NCBI GenBank assembly: GCA_002364735.1
Contig: DEZB01000066.1
Coordinates: forward strand, 156,480 to 220,479
Source: Bacteroidales bacterium UBA3143
GTDB taxonomy: Bacteria; Bacteroidota; Bacteroidia; Bacteroidales; Dysgonomonadaceae
Direction: 5' to 3'
Length of the DNA: 64,000 nt
Shown: positions 35,462 to 44,758 of the stretch, in pieces
How the letters are laid out: every line of letters begins with the position of its first letter
Numbering within the stretch: the first letter of the stretch is position 1
Translations under genes and position numbers: made by a program
Notes under the pieces: model-generated
What the model was told of the DNA's origin: nothing
The model's database searches: none
The model's input: the letters and a program-made list of their open reading frames with translations, nothing else

Positions 35462-38086
35462 ATGATGACTTCAAAAGAAATACGCCAATCTTTCAAGGAC
35501 TTTTTTGTTTCGAAAGACCATAAGATTGTTCCTTCTGCACCAATGGTAATCAAGGAAGATCCAACGCTGATGTTTACCAATGCGGGTATGAATCAATTTA
35601 AAGATGTTATTTTAGGCAATGCACCCATTAAATTTCCACGCATTGCCGATTCGCAAAAATGTCTGCGAGTGAGTGGTAAGCACAACGACTTGGAAGAGGT
35701 GGGGCATGATACTTATCATCACACAATGTTCGAAATGTTGGGTAATTGGTCGTTTGGCGATTATTTCAAAAAAGAAGCCATTGCTTGGGCATGGGAGTAT
35801 TTGACTGACGTGCTTCAATTAGATAAAAACAGATTGTATGCAACCGTGTTCGAAGGCGACAAATCAGAGAATCTGGAAAGAGACAATGAAGCTGCCACAC
35901 ATTGGGAAAAGTATTTACCCACAGACAGAGTCATTAATGGGAATAAAAAGGATAATTTCTGGGAAATGGGCGATACAGGTCCTTGTGGTCCTTGTTCTGA
36001 AATACATATAGACTTGCGTCCCGATGAACAACGAGAAAAAGTGAGTGCACTGACTTTGGTAAATCAAGACCACCCTCAAGTGGTTGAAATTTGGAACTTA
36101 GTGTTTATGCAATATAACCGTAAAGCAGATGGCTCGCTTGAAGGTCTTCCTGCAAAAGTGATTGACACAGGAATGGGCTTCGAACGATTATGTATGGCAG
36201 TTCAAGGCAAACAATCTAACTACGATACTGATGTGTTTCAACCCATCATCAAGAAGATTGGAGAAATAAGTGGTTTCACTTATGGACAAGACGAAAAGAG
36301 AGATATCGCTATGCGTGTAATAGCAGACCATGTTCGCACCATTGCTTTCTCTATCACTGACGGACAATTACCATCGAATGCGAAAGCAGGATATGTCATT
36401 CGTCGTATTTTGCGTCGTGCAGTGCGTTATGGGTATACTTTCCTGAATAGGCACGAAGGATTTATGTATAAACTGCTGCCTGTGCTGATAGAAGTGATGG
36501 GTGATTCATATCCTGAACTGATTGCTCAAAAGACACTGATTGAAAAAGTAATAAAGGAAGAAGAAGAATCTTTCCTTCGCACCCTTGAAACAGGCATTCG
36601 TTTGTTGGACAAACAAATGGAGCAGCATAAAAAAGAAAACAACTTGACATTGGAAGGAACAACGGCTTTCCAACTGTATGACACATTTGGTTTCCCGTTA
36701 GATCTTACGGAGCTTATTTTGCGCGAGAATGGAATGAAGGTTGACCACGAAGGTTTTACTGCTGAAATGAAGAAGCAAAAAGAGCGTGCACGCAATGCAG
36801 CTGCTATTGAAACAGGAGACTGGGTGAGGGTGCACAATGGAGATCCCATCTTTGTAGGATATGATTTCACCGATACAGACGCCGAAATTCTTCGTTACCG
36901 AAAAGTGAAACAAAAGAACAAAGAATATTATCAGGTGGTGTTTTCTCAAACTCCTTTCTATTCGGAGCAAGGAGGTCAAGTGGGAGATAGTGGTTGGATG
37001 GTTGCTACTGAATCGGGCGAAAAGATTGAGATATTTGATACAAAGCGTGAGAACAACCTTGCGGTTCACTTAATCAATAAGCTCCCAACAGATATAACCG
37101 CTACTTTCACTTTAACAATCAATAAAGAAAGACGTACAGCCATAGAAGCCAACCACACTGCCACCCATCTGATGCATGAGGCTTTGCGCGAAGTGTTGGG
37201 AACTCACGTGGAACAAAAAGGGTCTTATGTTTCTGCAGATTTGTTGAGATTCGACTTCTCTCATTTCGAAAAGATGACGAAAGAGCAAATTCGTGAAGTT
37301 GAGGAATTAGTTAACAGTAAGATTCGTACAAACTTACCTATTAAAGAAGACCGAAGTGTTCCTATTCAAGTTGCAAAAGAGATGGGAGCCATGGCACTGT
37401 TTGGGGAGAAATACGATGAGGAAGTACGTACCATTCGTTTTGGGTCGTCCATCGAGTTGTGTGGAGGAACGCACATATCATCCACTGGTCGTATCGGTCT
37501 TTTCCGTATTGTGAGCGAAGGAGCTATTGCTGCAGGGGTGCGTCGCATAGAAGCAATCACTGGCAAAGCCTGTGACGCGTATATCTACAAAAAAGAAGAT
37601 GTGCTGGTTCACTTAAGAGAGATGCTTAACAACACACCTGACATTGAAGGAGCTTTGCAACGCTTGCTTGCCGAAAATGAAGAGATGAAAAGAACAGTGC
37701 AAGAATTCGAGATGGAAAAAGCTCGTAACTTGAAACAGTCACTCATTAATTCAAAAGAGCTCAAAGATGGTATACACATCTTTAGTGCAACATTATCGGA
37801 AGTATCGCCTGATATTGTAAAAAACATAGCCTTCCAATTGAAAGGAGAGTTCCCCGAGAATTTATTTTTTGTTGTTGCCACTGTGGTTGACAACAAACCG
37901 AATCTTACAGTGATGATAAGCGATGACTTGGTGAAAAAAGGAATGCATGCAGGCACTATCATTCGCAGTGCTGCTAAACATATTCAAGGCGGTGGGGGAG
38001 GACAGCCCAACTTTGCTACAGCGGGAGGAAAGAATGCCGAAGGATTGCAAAAGGCGGTTGATGAGGTGTTGGGGAGTTTGGATTAA
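35462..38086 (+). CDS. alaS: Alanyl-tRNA synthetase
   Basis: The class II synthetase has the catalytic start SKEIRQSFKDFF, TNAGMNQFKD, the GDTGPCGPCSEIH motif, editing-site motifs HTATH and CGGTH, and the glycine-rich C-terminal domain (QGGGGGQPNFATAGG). I place the start at 35462 (874 residues): the frame opens at 35405, but that ATG lies within about a dozen bases of the promoter -7 box and adds 19 residues absent from the family. It charges tRNA-Ala and clears Ser and Gly mischarging. Confidence 0.97.
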   Translation: MMTSKEIRQSFKDFFVSKDHKIVPSAPMVIKEDPTLMFTNAGMNQFKDVILGNAPIKFPRIADSQKCLRVSGKHNDLEEVGHDTYHHTMFEMLGNWSFGDYFKKEAIAWAWEYLTDVLQLDKNRLYATVFEGDKSENLERDNEAATHWEKYLPTDRVINGNKKDNFWEMGDTGPCGPCSEIHIDLRPDEQREKVSALTLVNQDHPQVVEIWNLVFMQYNRKADGSLEGLPAKVIDTGMGFERLCMAVQGKQSNYDTDVFQPIIKKIGEISGFTYGQDEKRDIAMRVIADHVRTIAFSITDGQLPSNAKAGYVIRRILRRAVRYGYTFLNRHEGFMYKLLPVLIEVMGDSYPELIAQKTLIEKVIKEEEESFLRTLETGIRLLDKQMEQHKKENNLTLEGTTAFQLYDTFGFPLDLTELILRENGMKVDHEGFTAEMKKQKERARNAAAIETGDWVRVHNGDPIFVGYDFTDTDAEILRYRKVKQKNKEYYQVVFSQTPFYSEQGGQVGDSGWMVATESGEKIEIFDTKRENNLAVHLINKLPTDITATFTLTINKERRTAIEANHTATHLMHEALREVLGTHVEQKGSYVSADLLRFDFSHFEKMTKEQIREVEELVNSKIRTNLPIKEDRSVPIQVAKEMGAMALFGEKYDEEVRTIRFGSSIELCGGTHISSTGRIGLFRIVSEGAIAAGVRRIEAITGKACDAYIYKKEDVLVHLREMLNNTPDIEGALQRLLAENEEMKRTVQEFEMEKARNLKQSLINSKELKDGIHIFSATLSEVSPDIVKNIAFQLKGEFPENLFFVVATVVDNKPNLTVMISDDLVKKGMHAGTIIRSAAKHIQGGGGGQPNFATAGGKNAEGLQKAVDEVLGSLD

Positions 38087-38193
38087 GCAATTGACAGGCT
38101 CAGAGATAGATAAAAGTCAAAGTTTTTGAGCCAGTCTATATGTATTATTTGGCATTTTCTTACTAAGAAGACTACTTATACAGTTATTTCTCT

Positions 38194-39207
38194 TTATATC
38201 CTTGAAACAGACTCTTTCATTTGCAAATTAGGTTTGAGTAGTACTTTCTTGGGTTGAATATCTTGTTTGTTGATTTGCGCTAAAAGATACTTTACCGCAA
38301 TTCTGCTAATATCTTCTACGGGTTGTGCAATGCAAGAAAGGGGTGTAGATAAAAAATCTAAATAAGGATGTTCGTCAAATGTAATCAATGAGATGTCTTT
38401 TGGAGTTGAAATGTTCTCTTCTTTCAAAGCTTTCATACATCCTAATGCAATCGTGTTGCTCAATGTAAGTATAGCTGTGGGTGTGTTGTCTTGCTGAAGA
38501 AGAAGCTTTGTTTCAAGGTATCCGTTTTGAACTGTAAAGTTGTCACCTACAATTGAAAAAGTGTTTAATGCTGCTGCTTGCATTGCTTCTGTAAACCCTT
38601 TTACCCTTAGTATATTTGGAGTTGATGAATGTATTCCTTGAATACAGTGGATATGAGTATGTCCATTTTCAATTAGATAGTTAGTCGCAATTTGAGCTCC
38701 TAAATAGTTATCAGTTGAAACATAAGGGATATCTAATTGTTGAAAATAGCGGTCGACGCAAACTATTGGGAGTCCACTGTTATACAAAGATTTTATGTGA
38801 TCGGACTCGTTTCCACAAGGAGCAATAATTAAACCTTCTATATTTCGTGCCCACAATTGTTCAACTATCATTTTTTCAACCTCAACATCTTCATCACTGT
38901 TCCCAATAATTGTAAGATAACCCTGCTTCCGTATTTCAGTGTTAATCTCGCTTACCATATTTGCAAAGAATGGGTTACTTAAAGAGGGAACAATAAGTGC
39001 TATTGAATTACTTTTTCCAGATCTAAGATTAGCTGCAAAATGATTAGGCACATATTGCATTTCTTGTGCTACCTGCTTTATCACTTTCTGTGATTTTAAG
39101 CTAATTCTATATTCCTCGGCTTTCCCATTCAAAACTCTTGACACTGTGGTAGTCGAAAATCCCGCTTTTTTTGCAATATCTTTGATGCTTACTTTTTGTA
39201 TCTTCAT
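38194..39207 (-). CDS. LacI-family transcriptional regulator
   Basis: The protein (337 residues from the ATG at 39207) has a LacI HTH (VSIKDIAKKAGFSTTTVSRVLNGK) with the hinge region, and a periplasmic-binding-protein-like sensor domain (IALIVPSLSNPFFANMVSEI). A TTG start at 39231 would run into the operator and is rejected. It is divergent from the nucleoside hydrolase-ribokinase-permease operon, with CAATCGTTTG operators at both promoters, so it should repress that operon and itself. The inducer is probably ribose or a related sugar; inference. Confidence 0.92.
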   Translation of the reverse strand: MKIQKVSIKDIAKKAGFSTTTVSRVLNGKAEEYRISLKSQKVIKQVAQEMQYVPNHFAANLRSGKSNSIALIVPSLSNPFFANMVSEINTEIRKQGYLTIIGNSDEDVEVEKMIVEQLWARNIEGLIIAPCGNESDHIKSLYNSGLPIVCVDRYFQQLDIPYVSTDNYLGAQIATNYLIENGHTHIHCIQGIHSSTPNILRVKGFTEAMQAAALNTFSIVGDNFTVQNGYLETKLLLQQDNTPTAILTLSNTIALGCMKALKEENISTPKDISLITFDEHPYLDFLSTPLSCIAQPVEDISRIAVKYLLAQINKQDIQPKKVLLKPNLQMKESVSRI

Positions 39208-39214
39208 AAATTGG

Positions 39215-39236
39215 TGCAATCGTTTGTACAAAGATA
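39215..39236 (-). promoter_or_regulatory. LacI autoregulatory operator with -7 box
   Basis: TGCAATCGTTTGTA at 39215-39228 fits the CG-centred LacI-family pattern TGNAANCGNTTNCA with one mismatch. It directly adjoins the minus-strand -7 box TATCTTTG (39236-39229) and lies eight bases upstream of the lacI ATG. Confidence 0.7.
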
Positions 39237-39335
39237 ATGAAACATTTATAAGACCTTAAATTTTGACCTTCTCCTTCTAAAAAAAATCTGATAGCTGATT
39301 CTTATTCCCTTTAGCACATAAATAAAAAAAGCTCG

Positions 39336-39374
39336 AACAATCGTTTGCGCATTCGTTTAGTTTTTTTATCTTTG
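39336..39374 (+). promoter_or_regulatory. LacI operator overlapping the ribose operon promoter
   Basis: AACAATCGTTTGCG (39336-39349) shares CAATCGTTTG with the lacI operator. Its TTTG (39344-39347) is the -33 box, followed by 19 bases and TATCTTTG (39367-39374). Repressor binding would block polymerase. The leader to the first ATG is about 145 bases. Confidence 0.72.
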
Positions 39375-39523
39375 AGCAATGTATCTTGTTATTAAAAGGT
39401 GTATATCAAAAAATACAATAAGATATTTACTCTGGAGCTAAGTGTATCTAATATTGAAAATCAATTGGAGTTATAATGGTAAATAGAATATTCATATATA
39501 TTATCAACTAAAAAAGTATCGAT

Positions 39524-40561
39524 ATGATTAAGATTTTAATGTCAGCCCTCCTACTATTTGGATGTTCTTCAAAGGAATCAAAAAAAACAGTGGACAGTTC
39601 AAATGATTCTAAGGTTAAATTAATATTTGAAACCGATATGGGGAACGATATCGATGATGCATTGGCCTTGGATATGATTTATAAGTATGTTGAAGCTGAT
39701 AAAGTAGATTTGTTAGGTGTAATGAGTAATAAAAATAGTCCATTCTCAGCTGAATTCATCGATGTAATGGCTACTTGGTATGGACATGCAGACATACCAA
39801 TTGGGATTGTCAAGAATGGAGCCGATAGTGAGGGTGATGCTGTAAATTATGCACAAAAGGTTTGTGAATTAGAAGAGGATGGGCAACCACTATTTAAAAG
39901 AACATTGACCAATCATGAATCTTTGCCAGCAGCCCCTCTATTATATAGAGAGTTACTGTCTCAGCAGCCCGATAGTTCTGTTGTAATTGTTTCTGTTGGC
40001 TTTTCTACAAATATTGCTCAGTTATTAGATACACAAGCGGATAAGCACTCGCCATTGAACGGGAAAGATTTGGTGGCTAAGAAGGTGAAGATGTTATCGG
40101 TAATGGCTGGAAGCTTTGGAGAAAATCCTTTAACAGAATATAATGTTGCAAAATACATTGATGCTGCAAGGAAAGTTTTTGAAGAGTGGCCAACTAAAAT
40201 TGTTGCATCACCATTTGAATTGGGAATAACAATTTTGTATCCTGGATCAAGTATAACAGAAGATTTTAATTGGGGAGTAAAACATCCAATGGTTGAGGCG
40301 TATAAAGCCTATTTACCAATGCCATATGACCGACCCACATGGGATTTGACAAGCTTAATGTATGCTGTTGAGAATGATGATAGTTTTAATGAATCCGCTC
40401 CTGGTAAAATAACTGTTGATGATGAAGGATATACACACTTTGATGAAGACAGTAAGGGAAAGCATATCTTTCTGAGTGTTACAGATCAACAGGCTGAAGA
40501 AATTAAAGCCTATTTTGTTGATCTGATAAAGCGAAGACCTATAAAATACAAAAGTGAATAA
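39524..40561 (+). CDS. Nucleoside hydrolase lipoprotein
   Basis: The 345-residue protein has a short lipoprotein signal (LMSALLLFGCSSKES) and the calcium-binding motif of inosine-uridine nucleoside hydrolases (ETDMGNDIDDALAL, residues about 33-46). It splits nucleosides into base and ribose. The lipid anchor places it in the periplasm or at the surface, so cleavage happens before uptake. It leads an operon with ribokinase and a sugar permease. Confidence 0.9.
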   Translation: MIKILMSALLLFGCSSKESKKTVDSSNDSKVKLIFETDMGNDIDDALALDMIYKYVEADKVDLLGVMSNKNSPFSAEFIDVMATWYGHADIPIGIVKNGADSEGDAVNYAQKVCELEEDGQPLFKRTLTNHESLPAAPLLYRELLSQQPDSSVVIVSVGFSTNIAQLLDTQADKHSPLNGKDLVAKKVKMLSVMAGSFGENPLTEYNVAKYIDAARKVFEEWPTKIVASPFELGITILYPGSSITEDFNWGVKHPMVEAYKAYLPMPYDRPTWDLTSLMYAVENDDSFNESAPGKITVDDEGYTHFDEDSKGKHIFLSVTDQQAEEIKAYFVDLIKRRPIKYKSE

Positions 40562-40586
40562 TCGAATTTATTATTAAAGAATAATT

Positions 40587-41507
40587 ATGGGAGAAATATT
40601 AGTTATTGGAAGCTCAAATACCGATTTAATCGCAACAATGGAAAACTTCCCTGTTAAAGGTGAGACAATTGAAGGATTAGCATTTCAGCAAGCCATGGGA
40701 GGGAAAGGAGCCAATCAAGCAATGGCAGCTCATAAATCGGGTGGGAAAGTGTCATTTGTTACTTGTCTTGGAAATGATGTTAATGGTAGAAGTGCTATAG
40801 AGTATTATAAAAGGGATGGTTTGGATGTCACTTTATCATTGCTGATTGATGATGTTCCATCAGGAACTGCAATGATCTGGGTTGATAGTAAAGGTGACAA
40901 CTCCATTGTAATTATACCTGGTGCTAATGGTAAATTAAATTCAGATTATATTATAAAATTAGAGGAACACATAGCAAAAGCCTCTGTTGTAGTGCTTCAG
41001 ATGGAGATACCATTGCAAACAATTGAAACCATTTGCAGTTTAGCGCATAAAAATAATACAATGGTAATGTTGAACGTTGCGCCAGCAAATCGACTAAATG
41101 ACAACCTTCTTAAAACAATAGATATCTTGGTAGTTAATAAAAATGAGGCCGAGACGTTAACTGGCGTAAAGGTTGAGGCAGGAAAAGAAGAAGTCGTTGT
41201 TGACTTATTATTGGATAAAGGTGTAAAGACAGTTTTACTAACATTAGGAGAGAAAGGGAGCATTTTAAAGAATCAAGGAAAAATTTATATTGTTCCTGCA
41301 TATCGTGTTAAAGCAATTGATACTACTGCAGCAGGCGATACATTTTGCGGGGCTTTCATTGCCGAATATATGAGGAAGCAGGATTATGTTAAAGCATTAA
41401 AGTTTGCAACTGCAGCTTCAGCTATTTGTGTCACACGAATGGGGGCTCAACCATCTATACCCACTCAGACAGAGGTGTACGAATTTCAGAAAAAAGAAGA
41501 ATTATAA
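40587..41507 (+). CDS. rbsK: Ribokinase
   Basis: The 306-residue PfkB-family kinase has the N-terminal signature VIGSSNTDLIATM, GGKGANQAMAAHKSGG, and the C-terminal catalytic motif TTAAGDTFCGAF with the base Asp. It converts ribose to ribose 5-phosphate in the cytoplasm. Position 25 bases after the nucleoside hydrolase and 20 before the permease supports ribose as substrate over other PfkB substrates. Confidence 0.93.
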   Translation: MGEILVIGSSNTDLIATMENFPVKGETIEGLAFQQAMGGKGANQAMAAHKSGGKVSFVTCLGNDVNGRSAIEYYKRDGLDVTLSLLIDDVPSGTAMIWVDSKGDNSIVIIPGANGKLNSDYIIKLEEHIAKASVVVLQMEIPLQTIETICSLAHKNNTMVMLNVAPANRLNDNLLKTIDILVVNKNEAETLTGVKVEAGKEEVVVDLLLDKGVKTVLLTLGEKGSILKNQGKIYIVPAYRVKAIDTTAAGDTFCGAFIAEYMRKQDYVKALKFATAASAICVTRMGAQPSIPTQTEVYEFQKKEEL

Positions 41508-41527
41508 ATCTCTAAAATTTAAAAGCA

Positions 41528-42529
41528 ATGTTTATAGTAGACAGTTATCCGTTGGCCATTATTTTCACATTTATCACCATGTTATGTTGGGGTTCATGGG
41601 GAAACACCCAGAAACTTGCTGGGAAGACCTGGCGTTATGAATTATTCTATTGGGATTACGTTATTGGAGTTTTGTTGGTGTCATTGATTTTCGCATTCAC
41701 AATGGGTAGTATAGGTGAAATCGGACGCGATTTTTTGACAGATTTAAGTCAAGCACACTTAGATAATATAGGGAGTGCATTTTTAGGAGGGGTGATTTTT
41801 AATGCAGGTAATATTTTGCTCTCGGCAGCAATTGCAATTGCAGGAATGTCTGTTGCATTTCCCGTTGGGATTGGGTTAGCGCTCGTTCTTGGTGTTATTA
41901 TTAATTACTATGGTTCACAAAAAGGAGATCCATTGTTTCTATTTTTAGGAGTAGGACTCATCACAATAGCAATTATTATTAACGCATTAGCATATAGAAA
42001 GGCTTCCACAGGAAACCAGAAGGTGAGTGGCAAGGGAATACTTATTTCAATCATGGCAGGTGTGCTGATGTCTTTTTTCTATCGTTTTGTTGCAAGATCA
42101 ATGGACTTAGACAACTTCGTTAATCCAGCTCAAGGTATGATGACTCCATATACTGCATTTGTTGTTTTTGCTATAGGAGTTTTCATTAGTAACTTCCTAT
42201 TCAACACCATTTTAATGAAGAAGCCTATTAGTGGAGAAAAGACAAATTATAAAGCCTACTTCAAAGGGAAGCTCTCTATCCATTCGGTAGGTATTTTAGG
42301 AGGTATTATTTGGGGTATTGGAAACTCTCTCAACCTTATTGCAGCTGGAAAGGCTGGTGCTGCTATTTCATACGGGCTTGGACAAGGGGCTACGCTTGTT
42401 GCAGCTCTGTGGGGAGTCTTTATCTGGAAAGAATTTAAAGATGCACCAAAAGGAACAAATAAGATGTTGGTTTTCATGTTTATCTTTTTCACCTTAGGCC
42501 TTATTTCAATTATCTATGCAGGGCAATAA
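41528..42529 (+). CDS. GRP/DMT-family sugar permease (ribose uptake likely)
   Basis: A 333-residue protein with about ten membrane helices. FTFITMLCWGSWGNTQKLAG and the internal repeat KLSIHSVGILGGIIWGIGN are those of the RhaT/GlcU/RbsU-like branch of the drug/metabolite transporter superfamily. In this operon it most likely imports ribose released by the lipoprotein hydrolase; nucleoside import is the alternative. Confidence 0.85.
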   Translation: MFIVDSYPLAIIFTFITMLCWGSWGNTQKLAGKTWRYELFYWDYVIGVLLVSLIFAFTMGSIGEIGRDFLTDLSQAHLDNIGSAFLGGVIFNAGNILLSAAIAIAGMSVAFPVGIGLALVLGVIINYYGSQKGDPLFLFLGVGLITIAIIINALAYRKASTGNQKVSGKGILISIMAGVLMSFFYRFVARSMDLDNFVNPAQGMMTPYTAFVVFAIGVFISNFLFNTILMKKPISGEKTNYKAYFKGKLSIHSVGILGGIIWGIGNSLNLIAAGKAGAAISYGLGQGATLVAALWGVFIWKEFKDAPKGTNKMLVFMFIFFTLGLISIIYAGQ

Positions 42530-42607
42530 ATAATTGACTGATTAATTTTAACAAGATTCATTTAATTGTAAATCTTATCAGATATATCCTATAGTATAGG
42601 ATAAGAA

Positions 42608-42640
42608 AAGCTTAGAGTAAGATTTGCTCTAAGCTTTTTT
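42608..42640 (+). terminator. Terminator of the ribose operon
   Basis: AAGCTTAGAG pairs perfectly with CTCTAAGCTT around a nine-base loop, followed by TTTT. Confidence 0.88.
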
Positions 42641-42736
42641 GAGCTTACGGTTATTAAGGGAGTAGTTACTTCCAATTGAAAAATCATATTTAAGGATGTG
42701 ATATATTCTAAACACATATTATCTGTTTTTCGAAAT

Positions 42737-43017
42737 CGTCATAAAGTTAAAAAATATTTTATTGACACTTAATGACCGTCAGAAAGTTCTAATATTTTTT
42801 ATTTGCGCTTTTTGTCCGTCGTAAAGTTAAAAAACTTTTAATTTGTACTTTCTGACGCCTCGAAAGTTCTAATTTATTTTATTTGTGCTTTCTGACGTCT
42901 GTGAAAGTTAAAATATATTTTATTTAGACTTTTAGCTCGTCAGAAAGTTTCAATATTATTTATTTACACTTTCCGTCCGTCAGAAAGGCTTAAAATATTT
43001 TTTTTGCACTTTCCGAC
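42737..43017. repeat. Seven 40-bp tandem repeats
   Basis: Units begin at 42737, 42777, 42817, 42857, 42897 (41 bp), 42938 and 42978. The pattern is CGTCAGAAAGTT, about 16 A/T bases, then TTTGCACTTTCTGAC. The end of one unit and the start of the next form an inverted repeat (ACTTTCTGAC / GTCAGAAAGT), so each junction is a potential hairpin with an AT spacer. The array lies between the convergent ribose operon and ABC transporter genes. Confidence 0.85.
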
Positions 43018-43132
43018 AGATTTCTTGTCTTATATAAATTTCTTTGATGAAAACGGAGTGGTAAAGAGGCTTAATTTGACGAAATTCAGACGTGATGATA
43101 TTAAAAGAAATAAGTAACGAAATAAAAGTGGT

Positions 43133-44758
43133 TTATAGCGTTAAGTTATACTTGTAATCGCAATACTCTGCAATCTCGGCATGGTGAGTGATAAATAAAA
43201 CGGTGCGATCGCCGATTTCTTTCTTTAAATTTTTCAGAAATGTTTGTTCTGTCACGCTATCTAATGCAGAAGTTGCTTCGTCCAACAAAAGAATTTTTCC
43301 TGGACGCAATAGAGAGCGGGCAATTGCAACACGCTGCGCTTGTCCTTCAGATAAACCTGAACCATCTTCACCCAAAACAGTATCAAGTCCATTTGGTAAG
43401 TCTAAAACAAACTGTGCTGAAGCAATATGCAACACCCGTTTTAGTACATCATCATGGGCTTCTGGATTACCCAACAGAAGATTATCGCGAATGCTTCCGC
43501 TAAAAAGAGAACCTCCTTGTGGGACATAAACAAAGTTAGAACGGGTGTTTTCACAAACTTCAACTGATTGCGTTTCATCTTCTATAACAATACGTCCTGA
43601 ATCGGGTTTTATTAGAGCAAGTAGCAATCGTAAAAGGGTGGTTTTTCCTACTCCTGTTTCTCCCATCACTGCCACCATTGTTCCTGGTTTCACAACCATG
43701 GAAAAATCTGACAGTACTGGTTTTGTTTCTTCTGAATAACCAAATGTAAGATTCTCAATTTTAAGCGTCACATTTCCCTTAAGAAGTATTTTATCATCAA
43801 TTTCTTCCAATTTGAAACCAGTTAGATATATCAATCGTTCTATGGCTGTTTTAGCAGACACTATAGAGGGTAATAGTCTGATTAAATCGAACAGAGGGCG
43901 TTGAATTCTATTAACCAATTGCAGATAAGCAGTAACCATACCAAATGTCACTGTTTTTCTTGCCAAACCATATGTGCTCCATAAGAAAGCTGTTATATAG
44001 CCACCATTGAACGTCAAACCCATCATGAGGTTTGCAAAAATAGAGACATTGGTTCTTTTGTGTACGCTTTGATGTAGTTTAGATTGTAATCTGTTCAATC
44101 GATCTAATTCATTCTCCTGTCGTTCAAAAGTGCGAATCACAATCTGATTCAACAAACTTTCTCCCACCATAGAAGTAATCAAGCTTTCACTCTCTTTTAC
44201 TTCCAATGTATATTTTCGCATATATGTATAATAGATCTTACCTATTAATGAGAGTAGAGGCATACCCACACCCAATATGAGCGCTAACATGGGATCAAGG
44301 ATATACAAAATAACCAATGCTCCAATAAATTGAGTGATTGCAATTATTGTAAGAGGGAGTGCAGTAACCATCACATTAATCACATCGTCTGTGTCTTTTA
44401 TGATGCGTGTAATCATATCCCCACTGTGCATTGATGATAATTCTTGCCAATTTGTGTAAAGCAACCGTGAGAATACGTTGTAACGTATAACATTTCCCAG
44501 TCGTACTTCGGTCATTCTTCGCAAGCGAATATCAAAAAGTCGAAATAGAATTTGTAAAACTACAAGCACAACTAAAAGTATAGAATAGTAAAGTAAATTA
44601 CCTGATTGCTCTCCTGTTGCAGTATCAATAATTATCTTAGAGTACCATACAAAAGCCAATGAAAAGGATACTTCTCCCAAGCCAATGAGCACGATCATTG
44701 CAATTCGGTTACGAAATCCTTTGGATGTGTATCTTAGAAATTGGAGAGTGGATTTCAT
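43133..44758 (-). CDS. ABC transporter, fused permease and ATPase (peptide exporter type)
   Basis: The 541-residue half-transporter has an N-terminal six-helix ABC membrane domain (about 1-310) and an ATPase domain with Walker A GETGVGKTTLL, signature LSEGQAQR and Walker B ILLLDEATSALD. No C39 peptidase domain is present, so any leader removal needs another protease. Its ATG overlaps the stop of the nucleotidyltransferase gene (ATGA), and it ends the PqqD cluster; export of the cluster product is the likely role. Confidence 0.92.
   Translation of the reverse strand: MKSTLQFLRYTSKGFRNRIAMIVLIGLGEVSFSLAFVWYSKIIIDTATGEQSGNLLYYSILLVVLVVLQILFRLFDIRLRRMTEVRLGNVIRYNVFSRLLYTNWQELSSMHSGDMITRIIKDTDDVINVMVTALPLTIIAITQFIGALVILYILDPMLALILGVGMPLLSLIGKIYYTYMRKYTLEVKESESLITSMVGESLLNQIVIRTFERQENELDRLNRLQSKLHQSVHKRTNVSIFANLMMGLTFNGGYITAFLWSTYGLARKTVTFGMVTAYLQLVNRIQRPLFDLIRLLPSIVSAKTAIERLIYLTGFKLEEIDDKILLKGNVTLKIENLTFGYSEETKPVLSDFSMVVKPGTMVAVMGETGVGKTTLLRLLLALIKPDSGRIVIEDETQSVEVCENTRSNFVYVPQGGSLFSGSIRDNLLLGNPEAHDDVLKRVLHIASAQFVLDLPNGLDTVLGEDGSGLSEGQAQRVAIARSLLRPGKILLLDEATSALDSVTEQTFLKNLKKEIGDRTVLFITHHAEIAEYCDYKYNLTL

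Noticed and set aside
39208..39231. TTG start for the LacI gene
   Set aside because: It lies on the operator and the -7 box; the ATG at 39207 leaves a normal LacI N-terminus.
42737..43017. CRISPR array with 40-bp units
   Set aside because: The similarity runs through the whole unit; there is no conserved repeat alternating with unique spacers, copies are diverged, and no cas gene is in the window. The same holds for 11028-11238 and 59174-59480.
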